Shown one piece after another: positions 47,401-59,706 of a stretch of 64,000 bases of DNA. The position numbers and the translations under genes are program-made. A model generated the notes under the pieces. It saw only the letters and a program-made list of their open reading frames with translations, did not search any database and had not been told where the DNA came from. The stretch spans positions 1,679,001 to 1,743,000 of the forward strand of contig JAJFZO010000575.1 in NCBI GenBank assembly GCA_021397835.1, read 5' to 3'. Position 1 is the first letter of the stretch. Each line of letters opens with the position of its first letter. This DNA comes from Moringa oleifera. Taxonomy: Eukaryota; Streptophyta; Magnoliopsida; Brassicales; Moringaceae.

Positions 47401-50331
47401 TTTCTTTTATTTTTTTCTCTAACTGTAACCGAGTGAAATTTAAGTTGTGGATTTAAATTATCGTGCAAAAGTTTTTAACTAGGACAAGAACATTTCTTAT
47501 TAAAAAGCCTGGGACAAGAACGTGAAAGAGAGGCTCTGAGGGCAACTCTGTCTATAACTGGTGACCTTCAAAGAGAATCAATGTAATTCTTACTGGTGCA
47601 CTATGACATTTTACTTCGGTGGTACCATGCCTTGAAAGAAACATGTGTATGGCCTTGCAATACCTAATGTAATCTTTGTCGTAGATTAGATAGCTATGCT
47701 CAATTTGGGTTCCAAGTTCGGAGTCTGATCCAGTCCATGACAAAACATGGATGCTTAAAGATAATATGATGGGTCTGGGCCATTGAATGCAACCTTGGCA
47801 TTCTCGGGACAATGATATTTTCTTATGATGCTCAAAAGAAAGGTAGATCCTTAAATTACTGATGTTCTAATTAAATCAAAGAACAAGTGACAAAGCTTTT
47901 GGCACTGTGGTTCTCACAAGCAAGGAAAACACCATCGGTGATGGCAAATTGTTGACATTCTCATATTTATAATTCTTGTTCTGTAGCCTAGCCTTGCCTT
48001 ATTCTGGTTTGTACATTTTCGCATCTATCTCTCTCTCCCCCTCTCTCTATTTCCCTTTTTTGTTTGTTTCAACACATGTTTGGTTCCTTTTTAATATAAG
48101 ACAGATAAATACTTGTGGGCATTTAACTAGTGCCTTGCAACTCTAGTGCTTATCCAGATTGTGTAACATTTTAGCTTTTGACCTATTGGTTTTTTGCAGC
48201 TTTGAAACTTTATGGATCATAGATTTGGCTTCAGGAGAACTAAAAGAAGTTGTAAAAGGTTATATTGGTGTTCTAGTTGTTTTTTTGCTTGTTGTTCTAT
48301 TTTTTTGGGGACTATATGCCAACTAAATATACTAATATTTGTTTCTCAAACTTCAAGGATTTCCAAAGATTTTGGAGGTCTGTGGTGAGTCGATCATGGA
48401 CAAAGTATCCCTCTTGAAAGGGATGCCATTTGATTGGTTGCAACAACAAGCTGAAGCTACTTACTCGCCAGGAGAGCTTCAATATGCTGGCCTCATGTCT
48501 TCCTGGACAACTTTCCAAAATCACATAATAATGTGTGACATTGGTAGCAACTCATAATGGAAACATTACTTTCTGCTTCTTTTTCTTTTGATGTGCATTG
48601 GTGTGTCTCCATCTCTAAAATTTCTCTACTTGCGTTGTTAAAGTTGGACAGAGGGTATTGAAACTAAATAGAGAATCTCAAATCTGTTCAAACATCCAGT
48701 TTTCGAATTTCGGGGTCTTAGGATTACCTTATTGGTTGTGCCTTCCTTTGGAGAGAGTTTGTGCTAAGTAAGTGTCTTTACTTCTTTGAAGTTAACTTTT
48801 TGTGTCCTTCTCCTTTATAACTCCTGTATAATCTCATTATTGGTCTCATTTTGGCTTATGTGCAGACTTGTTCTGTTCTAAAATCAACTGATTTTTTCTT
48901 TTCTAATTATCTGTGGCTGATCTGACAGTGCTGATGGGCTTCAGGGAACACATATTGTTCATGTTCAACATACCCATTTATTGCCAGGTATCTTGTATTT
49001 CTAGAAAGATACGTTTCAATTATGTCCTCAAAAAATGTTTTATTGCTATTCTTATGCTTCAATCAAATCTAGATCAGGTGCTTAACCCAACGTCCAGTGG
49101 ACCTGCTATTCATTCTCTTCTCTCAATTTGATTGCCAATTTGAAAAGATAAATGTGAAGGAATTAAGTATCATGCTTGTGCACGTGAGCATTCTTCCACA
49201 TTGCGTCACTGCTGCAAACTATGTCAAAATCAACTGCCATGATGTTTGAACTTGTTGTGTTTGTGACAGGTAGGATAGACATACGGTTGACTATAGACAT
49301 CCCTGCATGTACCAACCTTGTAGAACCATTGGATGAAGGCTCTATATGGCGCCAGGCAAGGGGGGCTGCTGCTGAAGTCTCAGGAGTTGAGGGTGCAGTA
49401 GCATCTACCGAGAAGGTTCCAACCTGAGAGAGCCTCCTTTCCTCTCCCGTCACTCTTCCTCTTTCTTTAATGTCCTAATCTGGCAGTTCTATTGCTATAT
49501 TGTTCTATGCTTCCAGGAGCTTAGAAGTTCCTTGTGGGTGTTTGCAGGTTGGTGTTGCCCAACAATGGTATGATGAATTGGATAATCTTGCTTTTTCGAC
49601 ACCTGAACCAGAACCAACTGTTGAAGAAGATGATACACCTTCCAATGTGAAATCTGAAGACAAGCAGGTTCATCTTCACTGTGCTGTCAATACAAGTCCA
49701 GGAACCAGCGAGGTATGCTTGTTCTTTTCTGCCTCTCACAGGATTTCCTCGCTCTAAAATACAGTATCAGTTAACAGTTTGCTAAAACATAGTTGCAAAA
49801 CTTATCTGCTCTTATATTGAGATATATTGCTTTTAGACAATTAAACATATCTATAAAATTATAATATATACTTTTACTTTCAGAGATAAGCTTTCATTCA
49901 ACAATTATCAGAAGTAGCTTTTTTGTAAAATCCAGATGCTCTAGTTCTCCAAAATTTCTTTCCTTCCTACATAGGTTCAGTGGTGTAAAATCAATGCTGA
50001 CATCTTCTTTCCAATTCTGAGCCAGGTTATTATCTCCGCGGCACTGTATTTCAAACTTGCAAAGAATCCTGATTTGCAGGAGGACAGTCACGAGAAATAT
50101 GCAGAAAGGATAGCAGACATTTTGAAGCCAGAGAGTAATGGAGGCATGAGTCGAGATTCATTCATTAAATTCTTGTTACACATGAGCAGAGATTTGAGAG
50201 ATCTCATCTTTCTAAAGCCACTACATGTGAGGATAAAACTGGATTGTCTTGATCACCCCAAAGTTGATAATTCAAGAAATACCATCTTAACAAATTCCTC
50301 CATAGAAGTTAATGTGTCCCTTGACAGATAG
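38482..50331 (+). CDS. EMB1974: NHL-repeat protein EMB1974
   Basis: Seventeen exons: 38482-38542, 38668-38788, 39008-39093, 39288-39447, 39556-39694, 43712-43805, 44519-44659, 45964-46064, 46807-46920, 47093-47319, 48200-48258, 48358-48543, 48644-48767, 48929-48987, 49270-49415, 49548-49712 and 50026-50331 (TAG). All are GT-AG with agreeing phases and yield 762 residues, close to the Arabidopsis At3g07060 product. The first about 60 residues are Ser/Arg-rich and probably an organelle targeting sequence. A thioredoxin-like part follows (GPYHYWFNRLG, VMAFQSGVTACFADYQNKLV), then NHL beta-propeller repeats (GCVSADENGNRLFLSDSNHHRIIIFD; SAYDAAEDCLYIVDSENHAIRRADM). Loss of the Arabidopsis gene causes embryo arrest; the molecular role is not known. 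Intron 5 is about 4 kb because a LINE is inserted in it, and introns 6 and 7 also hold LINE fragments. The reading frame is undamaged. Exons 1 and 2 are the least certain. Confidence 0.9.
40180..43375 (+). mobile_element. degenerate 5'-truncated LINE (non-LTR retrotransposon) in EMB1974 intron 5
   Basis: Broken frames in order: the end of an endonuclease domain (EYTWSDLRDKPLMPRLDRLL near 40230-40300), reverse transcriptase blocks (SVRDYRALSLVGFVYKLILK near 41205-41270; KLDMENAYDHVSWDFL near 41420; QGLRQGDPLSPLLFILVMEA near 41590-41650; VDDTIIF near 41745, the YADD-type catalytic box), a thumb-like region (LGLKINLNKTKIAVLGE; CLGLPLGDRDKE), a WxDRWCGD block near 42490, and a zinc-binding-type region (VPPKVAFF) near 42830. 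Frames shift repeatedly and stops interrupt them, so it cannot be active. The tail near 43306-43372 has GGGTTGCACCCCCTTG and then TTTTGTTTCTAC. It runs in the same direction as the host gene. Its 5' limit is approximate, and I could not define a target-site duplication. Confidence 0.88.
44340..44440 (-). mobile_element. LINE 3'-end fragment in EMB1974 intron 6
   Basis: The minus strand reads GCACCCCCTTGGTGC (44411-44425), then AATGATACACAATTTTG and TTTCTATTCAATA, and ends in (TA)n at 44349-44373. The tail matches that of the large intron 5 LINE, including TTTTGTTTCTA. This is a severely 5'-truncated insertion antisense to the gene, ending in a simple repeat as LINEs often do. Confidence 0.7.
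44975..45320 (-). mobile_element. LINE 3' fragment in EMB1974 intron 7
   Basis: A minus-strand frame from 45315 to 45049 encodes QRNRRAFEGVETPLMVFRDR. This parallels RNRRAFDHTETPIAVLRDTW encoded on + near 43100 in the intron 5 LINE, so both are the C-terminus of the same LINE polyprotein type. It is followed by the tail with an ACACCC-CCCT-GGGTGT hairpin (45012-45027). It is truncated at the 5' end and antisense to the gene. Confidence 0.8.
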
Positions 50332-50886
50332 CTCCTGCTGCAACAGCAAATATTGTCATATTCTTTTAATTCATTGATGATGTATTGATTATCAACATAC
50401 AGTGGGTCACGGTATACATTATCGTTTTTGTTAAGACTCTGAAAAATCCTATAGTTTACCCAAATTACAGGTGAGGTGAAGATTTAACAGAACAAATTGT
50501 ATTTAGTAGCAGACATCACATTGAGCTATAAAATTAATGCCTTGTTCACGTTTCTGTCTCCCTGTTGAAAGCCCTCCATGCATCAAGATTCTCCATGGAA
50601 CATTATCTTGTCTTCTTATTTGGTTGACATGTGAACAGAAGAAGAAAAGAACACAAAGCCAGGAATCATATTCTCAGCAACCCATATAATTGACCTGTTG
50701 TCTTTTGCAATCATGCAGGCAAAACTGATTCTGTCTTTCTTCTTCCAGATCAGCTTCTCTCCTTGTAGTCCTCCTTGTGTCTTTTGCCGGAGAAACTCAC
50801 TATAAAAGTAGCTTAGCAGTTGCATAGGAATCCATCCTGTCTTTCTAACATTCAGGCCAGCCAGTGCCTGGTGTAGCTGTCTGAAA
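50332..50886. other. spacer between EMB1974 and plantacyanin
   Basis: It carries the EMB1974 3' region and the plantacyanin promoter and leader. I see nothing else. Confidence 0.5.
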
Positions 50887-51369
50887 ATGGCTCGCCAGGG
50901 AAGATGCAGAGCAAACCAAGCCATAGTTTTGGTCATCACTCTCATCCTTCTACTTGTGCAGCTGAAGTCCACTCAGGCAGCAACTTTCACTGTTGGTGAT
51001 ACTTCAGGCTGGACTTACAACACCCACAGCTGGGCAAAGGGGAAAACTTTCAAGGCTGGAGACATACTTGGTACTGCAAACTGAACTCCTTGAACAAGCT
51101 TCTTTGATCTAAGTCTCAGTTTCGTTTTCTTGTTTGCATGTTAACTTCTTTTGTGTTCTATTCGTGCAGTTTTCAACTATGATCCATCACTACACGACGT
51201 GGCCGTTGTTGATGTCAACAGCTATAATAGCTGCAGGGTCTCTTCAGGATCAAGGACTTACAGCAGTGGAAGAGATAGGATCAAGCTAACCAAGGGACAA
51301 AACTACTTTATCTGCAGCATTCCTGGGCACTGTGAAGGGGGCTTGAAGATTGTTATCAATGCTTCCTAA
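50887..51369 (+). CDS. plantacyanin (basic blue protein) with Leu at the axial ligand site
   Basis: Exons 50887-51070 and 51170-51369 give 127 residues. A signal peptide of about 31 residues (hydrophobic IVLVITLILLLVQL, then STQA) precedes a mature chain of 96, the same length as cucumber basic protein. It begins ATFTVGD. The cupredoxin ligands align without gaps: His39 (PSLHD), Cys79 (FICS) and His84 (GHC); Cys52 and Cys85 form the disulfide. The fourth, axial ligand is Met89 in classical plantacyanins but Leu here (codon TTG at 51343-51345), one base away from ATG. Plantacyanins are secreted electron-transfer-type copper proteins in the cell wall, linked to pollen-tube guidance and reproductive tissue. 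Copper should still bind through the three remaining ligands, with a higher reduction potential expected. The intron position (after IL in GDILVFNY) is usual for phytocyanins. Confidence 0.95.
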
Positions 51370-52812
51370 ATAAGAAATCAAAGCAGGGATTCTCTCTTGA
51401 ATCTACCCTGTCATAACTTGAACCGTTGGTGACTCCAAATGTTGGGGATGCTTCAATAATATTTCATTCATGGGTTTTCAACTCTCCACCGCCCCCCTCT
51501 TTCGGAGTTTCTGGTTGGGTGGAGCAAAATCTTCTGAAGTAGATTCCTGCAAATAAAGAACTCAGTTGGCAGGGAAAACTGACGACTTCCATCTCCACGA
51601 ATGGACGGATTCTATGTACGTTTTGCGTTACCAACCTGAATTATAATACTCGGATACCAACCAAAGAGAAAATTAAAAATCTTTTTACAAATAGATCAAC
51701 AGTGACATGAAGACCATGCATGTCATCACAGAGAAGGGTTCCACTGATTTTTAATTGCCAATGAATATTTCTTCCTTTTTTAATCCTTTTTTTGTTGCAC
51801 CAAGATGCCATTTTTGTTAGATTTTTATAAAGCTCTCATATAGTTCATCCCACGTTAAGCATGCAAAAAAACCAGATTTTGAGTGCCAGACCCATAATGG
51901 CAAATAATGTATCGATCATCTGTGATGTATACGTGATGGCCACCACCTTCCCCCCTCTCTCTCTCCCTCTCTCTCTCTCTCTTCAGATTGCCCTATGGGG
52001 TCATGTAAGAAGGAATAGAACAACGAACTTTGTCTTATTTTGGCCATTAAACATATCTTAGGTGTTCATTAAACAGCAACGGAGCATTACAACCTCCACA
52101 AACCATAGCACTCCCCGCCAAACACTGAACCCTTCTCTCTATGTTGGGATAATCTCAAAATCAGCCTTTCCTTTTCTCCCCCAACATTTGCGGTGACTCC
52201 TAACAAAGGTAAGACCTATGTACTCCTCCTCCTTAGACGGTACCCGTCTTCAAGTTTCCTGTTATTTGGTGAACTTGATGAGCTTTTTGATGTTCCATGG
52301 TGGTTTTCTGATCTGGGTTTTTGTTTAACTTTGGTTTGTTAGTCAATAAAACCTCACGTTGTTAGAGATCATGAACAACCACCATCGCTGTTTTTAATGC
52401 TCAGCTAGATTTGCTAAGAATTATCACAGGAGGTATTTGGCATTCATAATTTGGCATACTTACTGTTTGATGATATCTCTCTCAACTTCAACCCAATTGA
52501 CAACCTTCCGGAGTTGGTCTTTTTAGAGACTAATTTTGTTGAAGACCATCTTTCTTGATTGGGTTTTGTTGCCTTCTTGTGTAAACAGGTTGTTCTTGTT
52601 TTCAGGGTCTTCCGTTTTAGTCTTTAAAATCAACCAAGTTTATTCTTCTTACATTTAAGTTTTCAGCCAATCTCCTAATTTGGTGATAACATTTTGGAGG
52701 TTCATTTGATGAACACACATAGTTATTGGGACTGAGAAGATTCATATCATCAGATAAAGAAAGAAAACACAGATTTATTATTGAAAGGCTTTGTAGAGTG
52801 GATCCTGGAGAG
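51370..52812. other. spacer and 5' leader of the PBL kinase
   Basis: It starts with the plantacyanin 3' region. A CT microsatellite lies near 51955-51981. A likely 5' UTR donor (AAAG|GTAAGA) is near 52209. No further coding exon is visible. Confidence 0.5.
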
Positions 52813-54840
52813 ATGAGTTGCTTTTCATGTTTTTCATCTCATGAGAAGAAGGCAGGCAGGAGGACTAACAGCAGCAGAGGAGCAGGAGAGTTGCCTGCTG
52901 CTACTCCTTATAAGGAAACCATTATAGCACCACCACAGCCACAGACTCAGCCTCAGCCTCAGCCATATCAACGACCTGGTAAGCCACCTACAATTTTCAC
53001 TTGATTTCATCTAGGAGGCTTATTTAGTTGGAAAATACTTCTGGACGAATTGTTTTCCCTGTTTGTTTCTTAAGAAAATAAATTGCTTCAGCATTGTGTA
53101 ATTAGAAATATTGACAACAGAAATGTTGGATTCATATTACTTTGCATTTTGGATATAAGAAAACAAGTTATAAAACACATTTGTAATAGATTCAAACTTG
53201 AACTCAATTCTGTCTTGTACAGAACAAGCTAGACCAAGAGCAGCTCCTGAACCTGTCAACAATGTTGATGCCATTAAGGAAGCTCCCAACAACATTGCAG
53301 CACAAACCTTCACCTTCCGTGAACTGGCCACTGCAACAAAGAATTTCAGACAAGAATGTTTGATAGGTGAAGGAGGATTTGGTAGGGTTTATAAGGGGAA
53401 ACTTGAGAAAAGTGGGCAGGTAAAAGGATTTTGTTTTGCGTCTATTCTATTACTCAAAGCTTTGTTTTACCGGTCAAATCAAATTTTTCAGAAAGGTCTT
53501 GAGTAGTGACATTGTGTTACTTCAATTTAGGTTGTGGCAGTGAAGCAGCTTGACAGGAATGGATTACAAGGAAATAGAGAGTTTCTTGTTGAGGTGTTGA
53601 TGCTGAGCCTCCTCCACCATCAAAATCTTGTTAATCTTATTGGGTACTGTGCAGATGGAGATCAGAGACTTCTGGTATATGAGTACATGCCGTTGGGATC
53701 TCTAGAAGACCATCTGCTTGGTAAAATTTTTGTCAATTGTTCCCCATTTACATCTGCTTAAATGTTGCTGCATTAGAATATATGTTTCACATGAAAACAA
53801 AATTAAATGGGTATTTAGATTCATAATGTTTAAGCTCACAAATACTGGCAACGACACTATAAGATCCTGAAACATATAATCAGGCATCTGTGAGAGAATC
53901 AGATAAGTCAACCAATTTCATCGCCATTTACTTAGATGATATGTATGAACCAGAACACTGACTATAACTGATGTGCAATTGTCCTGATTTTCAGATCTTG
54001 CACCAAATCAGAAACCGTTGGATTGGTTTACAAGAATGAAAATAGGTTTAGGTGCTGCAAAAGGCCTAGAGTATTTGCATGACAAAGCCAATCCTCCTGT
54101 CATCTATCGTGACCTGAAGTCTTCCAATATCTTGCTGGACAATGACTTCAACTCCAAGCTCTCTGATTTCGGGCTAGCCAAGCTGGGGCCAGTCGGCGAT
54201 AAGACACATGTGTCTTCAAGAGTGATGGGGACATACGGGTATTGTGCCCCTGAGTATCAAAGAACTGGTCAGCTGACTGTCAAGTCAGATGTTTACAGCT
54301 TTGGTGTTGTCTTGTTGGAGTTGATCACCGGAAGGAGAGCCATTGATACCACAAGACCAACAGAAGAGCAAAATCTAGTTGCATGGGTGAGTTGGCTCCC
54401 TCTCTGTTTTTGGGCTTCTCTTTTCTGCTTTGTTATTCATGTATTTGCTCCTGCCATCTTATTACCAGGCACAACCTGTATTCAAGGAACCTAACAGGTT
54501 CCCAGAACTAGCCGATCCACTTCTTGAAGGGGACTTCCCTGTTAGAGGCTTGAACCAGGCAGTGGCGGTTGCGGCCATGTGCCTCCAGGAAGAACCAGCA
54601 GTCCGGCCATTGATCAGTGATGTGGTCAGTGCTCTCAGTTTTCTTGGAACAGGACCAGATACTTGCAACGTGCCCACTAGTATCCCTGAGACACCGACTG
54701 ATCAGAAACCAGTTGGTTCAAATGGAAACTTCCTCGGCGAAGATAGCGAAACAGAACGCCAAAAAGCTGTTGCAGAAGCCATTGAATGGGGATCGACTTC
54801 TCGGCACCAGTCACGATGTGAAAGTACTTCTTCATTGTAG
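52813..54840 (+). CDS. receptor-like cytoplasmic kinase, RLCK-VII/PBL group (PBL5/6/26-like)
   Basis: Exons 52813-52978, 53223-53419, 53531-53720, 53995-54386 and 54469-54840 give 438 residues. The N-terminus MSCFSCFSS carries cysteines 3 and 6 suited to palmitoylation and lacks the Gly2 needed for myristoylation. A Pro/Gln-rich linker follows. Kinase landmarks: glycine loop [11 protein letters not shown] (104-114), VAVK Lys126, YRDLKSSN with Asp224 (the Tyr instead of His is normal for RLCK-VII), DFG at 242-244, and activation-segment [10 protein letters not shown]. All catalytic residues are present, so an active Ser/Thr kinase is expected. The family relays signals from pattern-recognition and brassinosteroid receptors at the plasma membrane. 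[11 protein letters not shown] and the wording of the core resemble PBL5/PBL6, while gene order suggests the At3g07070 kinase. The start is the ATG before the conserved MSCF; the upstream in-frame TTG is not used. Confidence 0.94.
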
Positions 54841-56387
54841 ATTTTGCCAAAGATGTTTCCCCCAAAATTATATGCATTACATATACGTATCTTGTTCTGG
54901 TTTCTGTCTCATCATGGCTTTCTTTGAAGTCCATTATTTTTTCCTTTTTCTTTTTTCCCCTGCGGTGTACACGGATTACATTGATTTGTGAGCAAAAACT
55001 GAGATTCTAAAAGAGAATTTACTTGTATATGATCAGAAGAATATAATTTTAAGCGAGATAATCTTAATTAGTCTGTGTACCATTTTCTGATAACTGCTTC
55101 TTCGCTGATGCATATCTTGGACACTGGTTAAGTTTAGGCTCTCTCTTGTACTGCATCCATGATCATCATGGACGAGCTCTCAACTTGTTTTTAGCCCAGC
55201 CTGAAAGTCAACATGATCAACACCAAGAGGGAGAGGGAGAGAGACAGGCAAACCGCAGTAAAGTTTTAGTTTTCTTGTGCTTCCGAAGAAACCAAAGCCT
55301 GATATCAGTTTCATCAGGCAATTCTCTGTCAAATTTCAAGTTTTAAGATCAAAAATCGGCTCAGGTTGTGTTGTTAAATCCATAAGTTGGTTTAGAAGAA
55401 ACCCAAATAAACAACCAGTGCCCTTTCCCATATGAGGCTTACTGTAAGCATATATACCATAACGACATTCATAGAGCAGTTGACCATCTTCTTGAACATG
55501 GTACAAACTGGGAGGACTCTGTCACATGTGGGTCTGGACTGTTACGGGAGTTCTGTTAATTTGCATGGTTATCACACAGATTGCCTATTAAACTGGTTTG
55601 TCATTTTCTGACACGAAATATAACAATGAGTTGCTGAAAGAGCTTGAACTGATAAAGATTCAAGGCATTTGCAGTTGGACCATATTTTGTGTGTTCGGCA
55701 ACACTTAGGAGGATGCTCGAATAACATCTCTGGATAAGAACGTGTTTATAGATCTAAATTTATTATAATTAATTAATTTACTGGGCCGGGCGGGCCCAGG
55801 TCGACCCGATTAACCAAAACAAACTCACGAACCGGCAAAGAGAACAACCAACCGTGGAGGATCAGTACGATATATGATCTCTGCCCTCCTTTCTATCTTC
55901 TTCCTCTGGAAGAACTGAACACGAAGAGTCTCCTGTTGCAAAGAGCTAAATCCTCTGGTAGATATGTCATGCAGCGTACAGAACTTCGCACTTTTTCGTG
56001 GGTCAGTTTGCGTTTCTCTTCCTGTTAACATTTTTTAATTACTTTTGACGTATGTACTGTTAATCTGTATTAAAATTTGAAGCTAACATGAGAATTGTTG
56101 AGTTTTATTGATAATCTTCCGTTGGTTCGCTCCCGAACTGGCTTTAGTGCAATGAGAATATATGCTCTTGATCTTATGCCTTATTGGGTAATTGTCGAGT
56201 TTTCCTCGTTTGCTTCTGATTTTGGGCTTCCTTTTTTCTTTTTTATTTTAGGTAGCATGGATATCTGGGCATTTTCCCTTACAAGAGATCTATTAATGCT
56301 GATGTTTTATTATTGGAGGGGAATAGATTTTTGAGCTCCTCAGGGAGATCCACCAACGGTATTGATTCAGTATTGGCTTTAAAAGAC
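54841..56387. other. spacer and leader of the EamA transporter
   Basis: It holds the kinase 3' region and, from about 55860, the leader of the transporter gene. GTCATGCAGCG near 55965 may belong to a 5' exon. No other gene is supportable. Confidence 0.45.
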
Positions 56388-59017
56388 ATGAACAGTAAAG
56401 TTTGGAAATGGGTTTTAGGTTTGATATACATCTTCGCCGTTGCTACCATTTGGATTGCTGCCAGTTTTGTGGTTCAGTCAGTTGTGGATGGAGGTGTTTC
56501 ACCATTTCTCATTACGTACATTTGTAATTCATTATTTGTTATTTACCTTCCAATTGTTGAGATTGGCCGTTACATAGAAGATAATTGTGGAAGTTTTTTA
56601 TTTTGGCAAAATAAGAAGAGTGTCCCTTTGCAAGAATTGGGAGACTCGGAGAAGACGATCCTTCTTGAAGATGGTGATTTAGATGCAAAATCCATTGGAT
56701 CGGTTCCATCTATGGTAGTAGAAGAGGGAGCAAACACTCAGCTTGGAAGAGGAGCTGATTCAGGATCAGAGAACACATTGAATGGGATTGAAAGTAGTTT
56801 TCCTGACCATGGTAAAGTTAATGAAGATACTAATAAAGGATTGGATGCAAAAGGGCGTTGGACGCGAACTAGAGTTGCCAAAGTTAGTCTGGCAATTTGC
56901 CCATTTTGGTTTTTTGCACAACTGACTTTCAATCTGTCATTGAAGTATACAACAGTCACAGTAAGCATCTTTGAATTTTGCTTGTTGTACATCTACTCTG
57001 TACATTTGTTTCATGATTCACCATTGTGATTCAACTATTAAATTTTCTTTTGTTTGCAGTCAAATACCATCTTAAGCAGTGCATCCAGCCTTTTTACGTT
57101 TTTGGTATCTCTAGCATTCTTGGGCGAGAAGTTCACATGGGTGAAGCTCCTTAGTGTTCTTCTTTGCATGGTGGGAACCATAATTGTCAGCCTGGGTGAT
57201 TCAGAGTCCAGTTCAAGTGCAAGTAGTTCAAACCCTCTTCTTGGAGACATTCTTGCTCTCAGCTCAGCCGGGCTGTATGCTGTGTATATTACCCTTATTC
57301 GTAAGAAGCTGCCTGATGATGATAAAAAAAACGGTCATGCCAGTATGGCTCAGTTCCTTGGGTTTTTAGGGCTTTTCAATTTCTTTATTTTCCTTCCCAT
57401 TGCCCTCATGCTCAATTTTGCTAAGCTGGAGCCGTTCAATACGCTAACCTGGAAGCAGTTTGGTTTAGTTATTGGTAAAGGTATTCATCCGAATTATGTT
57501 TGCTTCTTTTTCTTAGATTTCGGATTTCAAATTTTTGTTGCTTCTCATCTCCATCTGTGTCTGCAATCTTGAGCACTTACTTTTTGTCATGTAATCTGAT
57601 ATCATCTTACAGAGTTAATATGGTATGAACACAAGATGGGATGTACAATGATGCTCCTTCCACTAGACAGAGGCATCATTAGCACCTAATACTGTCATTG
57701 GTGTTTTCTAGGGAATATAAATTTTTGGATTGGCATTGGCATATGACTTTCTCAGTTGAATCTATTAGAAAATTGAATATTGCAATGCCTGGTGCACAGA
57801 TTAAATGCAGATTGTTTAGAGGCTAATCAGCTTACGATATCATAAATTAGGCCAATTATTTAGACTATAGTATAAAATACATCCTCATTCTTAAGAAAGT
57901 TTTTATTTCTGTTTAATAATAAACTTTAAAGGTGATTGGAGGAAAGGATGCTTGCCAAATTGCTTTGAGGTTTACTTGGATGGGGTGAAGTTACCCCTCT
58001 AGAAAAGCATTTTAATCTTGTCTGAGGATATAGTGTCTCAGATTCATTTCTTGTTTTTGGATAAGGAAGTTCTGATTAAGTAAATCGACATATATGGCCA
58101 CAGCATTAAGAGTGAAGAAGAAGTCCTATATAGAATTCTTGTTTTCTGAAACTGTGTTTACTCATTCTGCATTAATTTGAATTTGTGTTATTGTCAAATT
58201 AGGAGGTATGATTGCCCTCTCATCAGATAGGATAGTGCGTTTTTGGTGACTTCCTCTTATGATTAAGTATTTGCACTTGATAATGGATGTCCTGGTTAAG
58301 TATTGCTGAGATGTTTTTGTGTTCAGAACTAGAATTAGATCTAGAACTGAGCACTATTTGACAAACTTTGCAAGAATAAGAACTGTATGTGTCATTTATT
58401 GATACTCAATTACCTTCTTCCCAGACTAAGATATCAACTAGTGATAGTCTAGCAAGCTGCATAGTTGTCCAATTTTAATTTACATCTTGAGTTCCAAGTC
58501 TCTTGGCACAATCAAATTAGATTTCTTTCACTTTTGCAGTCTCTTGTCATTTTGTTCCCATCAGCATGTGTCTGTAATAACTTTCTGAATATGTTTTAGA
58601 TCAGTTTGGATAGACTTTGCTCTGTTATTTACGATTCGTCCTTCTGCTGAATGATTTAGTTCGAGTAAGGCATGACTTAATGAGTTGTCCTGTTTTTCCC
58701 CCACAGGTTTATTGGATAATGTGCTAAGTGACTATCTATGGGCAAAGGCTGTTCTTTTAACAACGACCACTGTAGCAACAGCCGGCCTTACCATTCAGGT
58801 CCCGCTGGCAGCCATAGTGGATTCATTAACAGGAAATGCTCCCCATCTCATGGATTATTTAGGAGCTCTCGCTGTCATGATTGGGTTTGCTGGGATCAAC
58901 ATCCCATTCGACGGTGGGTCAGAACAGCCTCTCCCTGAAGTGGAGGATGAAGGTATCACCTTAACTGATCTGAATGGCATCTCATCACCTGGTGATGACA
59001 AAGCAGCCTTATTTTAA
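56388..59017 (+). CDS. EamA/DMT-type membrane transporter (At3g07080-like)
   Basis: Exons 56388-56960, 57060-57480 and 58707-59017 give 434 residues. MNSKVWKWVLGLIYIFAVATIWIAASFVVQ is the first membrane segment and matches homologue starts, so the ATG at 56388 is preferred. No upstream in-frame ATG exists in that exon. About ten hydrophobic helices are visible, split by a long acidic cytosolic loop (about residues 85-160), with paired EamA-like halves (SNTILSSASSLFTFLVSLAFLGEKFTW; TIQVPLAAIVDSLTG). It is related to the SLC35F5/nucleotide-sugar-type transporters; the substrate is unknown. Intron 2 is long (about 1.2 kb). It lies next to the PBL kinase as in Arabidopsis. Confidence 0.94.
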
Positions 59018-59706
59018 TAGGCTATTTTGTTGTTCCAGGACCCAGGTTGACTCTTTAAAGGTTAAAAGGGGAGAAGTGGGATGTTCAACCCTGTGGTGCC
59101 TCTATAATGGCAGATTATACAGAGAAAGGAAGGAAACATACAGTAACCACTTCGTTTTTATGAGTTGTTGCTTGCATTGCATTTAGTAATATTGCTTTTC
59201 TCTGTGGGAATAATACCCCCACGATGGATCGTACATAAATTTCTTGACATAGTAGTAGATATATTGGAAAACCATGATTATGCAAGGAAACTTCACTATG
59301 GTCATGTTACCACCTCCGCATCTCACAGGCTGCTATGTACAGAAATTCAAAACACTTGCATAGGATATTAGGGAAGCAATCAAAAAATTTCATGGCCAGC
59401 CCCATGAATTAATTAGATAAATCCAATTCTACTATTATTGGCTCAAACCAATCTGAATCCCTGAGTTACTCAGGACCAGTGGAATAAGACCATTAAATGC
59501 AATATGAATCACCAAATGATTATAACACAGTCATGAAATCAAAGAGGGATTACCAATTTGTTGAGATCCCACACTTGCAAGTTTTTCCCTATGAAGTATG
59601 AAGTTCGATTACAAAAGAATCTCATAAGGCAGGTTTTCAAATCCACAGTTGACAAGGTGGTTGCCAGACCTCTTCACAGAGAAGTTTACATTTTCTGCTG
59701 CATTTA
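59018..59706. other. convergent 3' spacer
   Basis: It carries the 3' regions of the transporter (+) and the PPPDE peptidase (-). I see no gene or repeat. Confidence 0.5.

Noticed and set aside
50616..50972. 118-codon minus-strand frame
   Set aside because: Antisense to the plantacyanin promoter and first exon; no similarity to known proteins.
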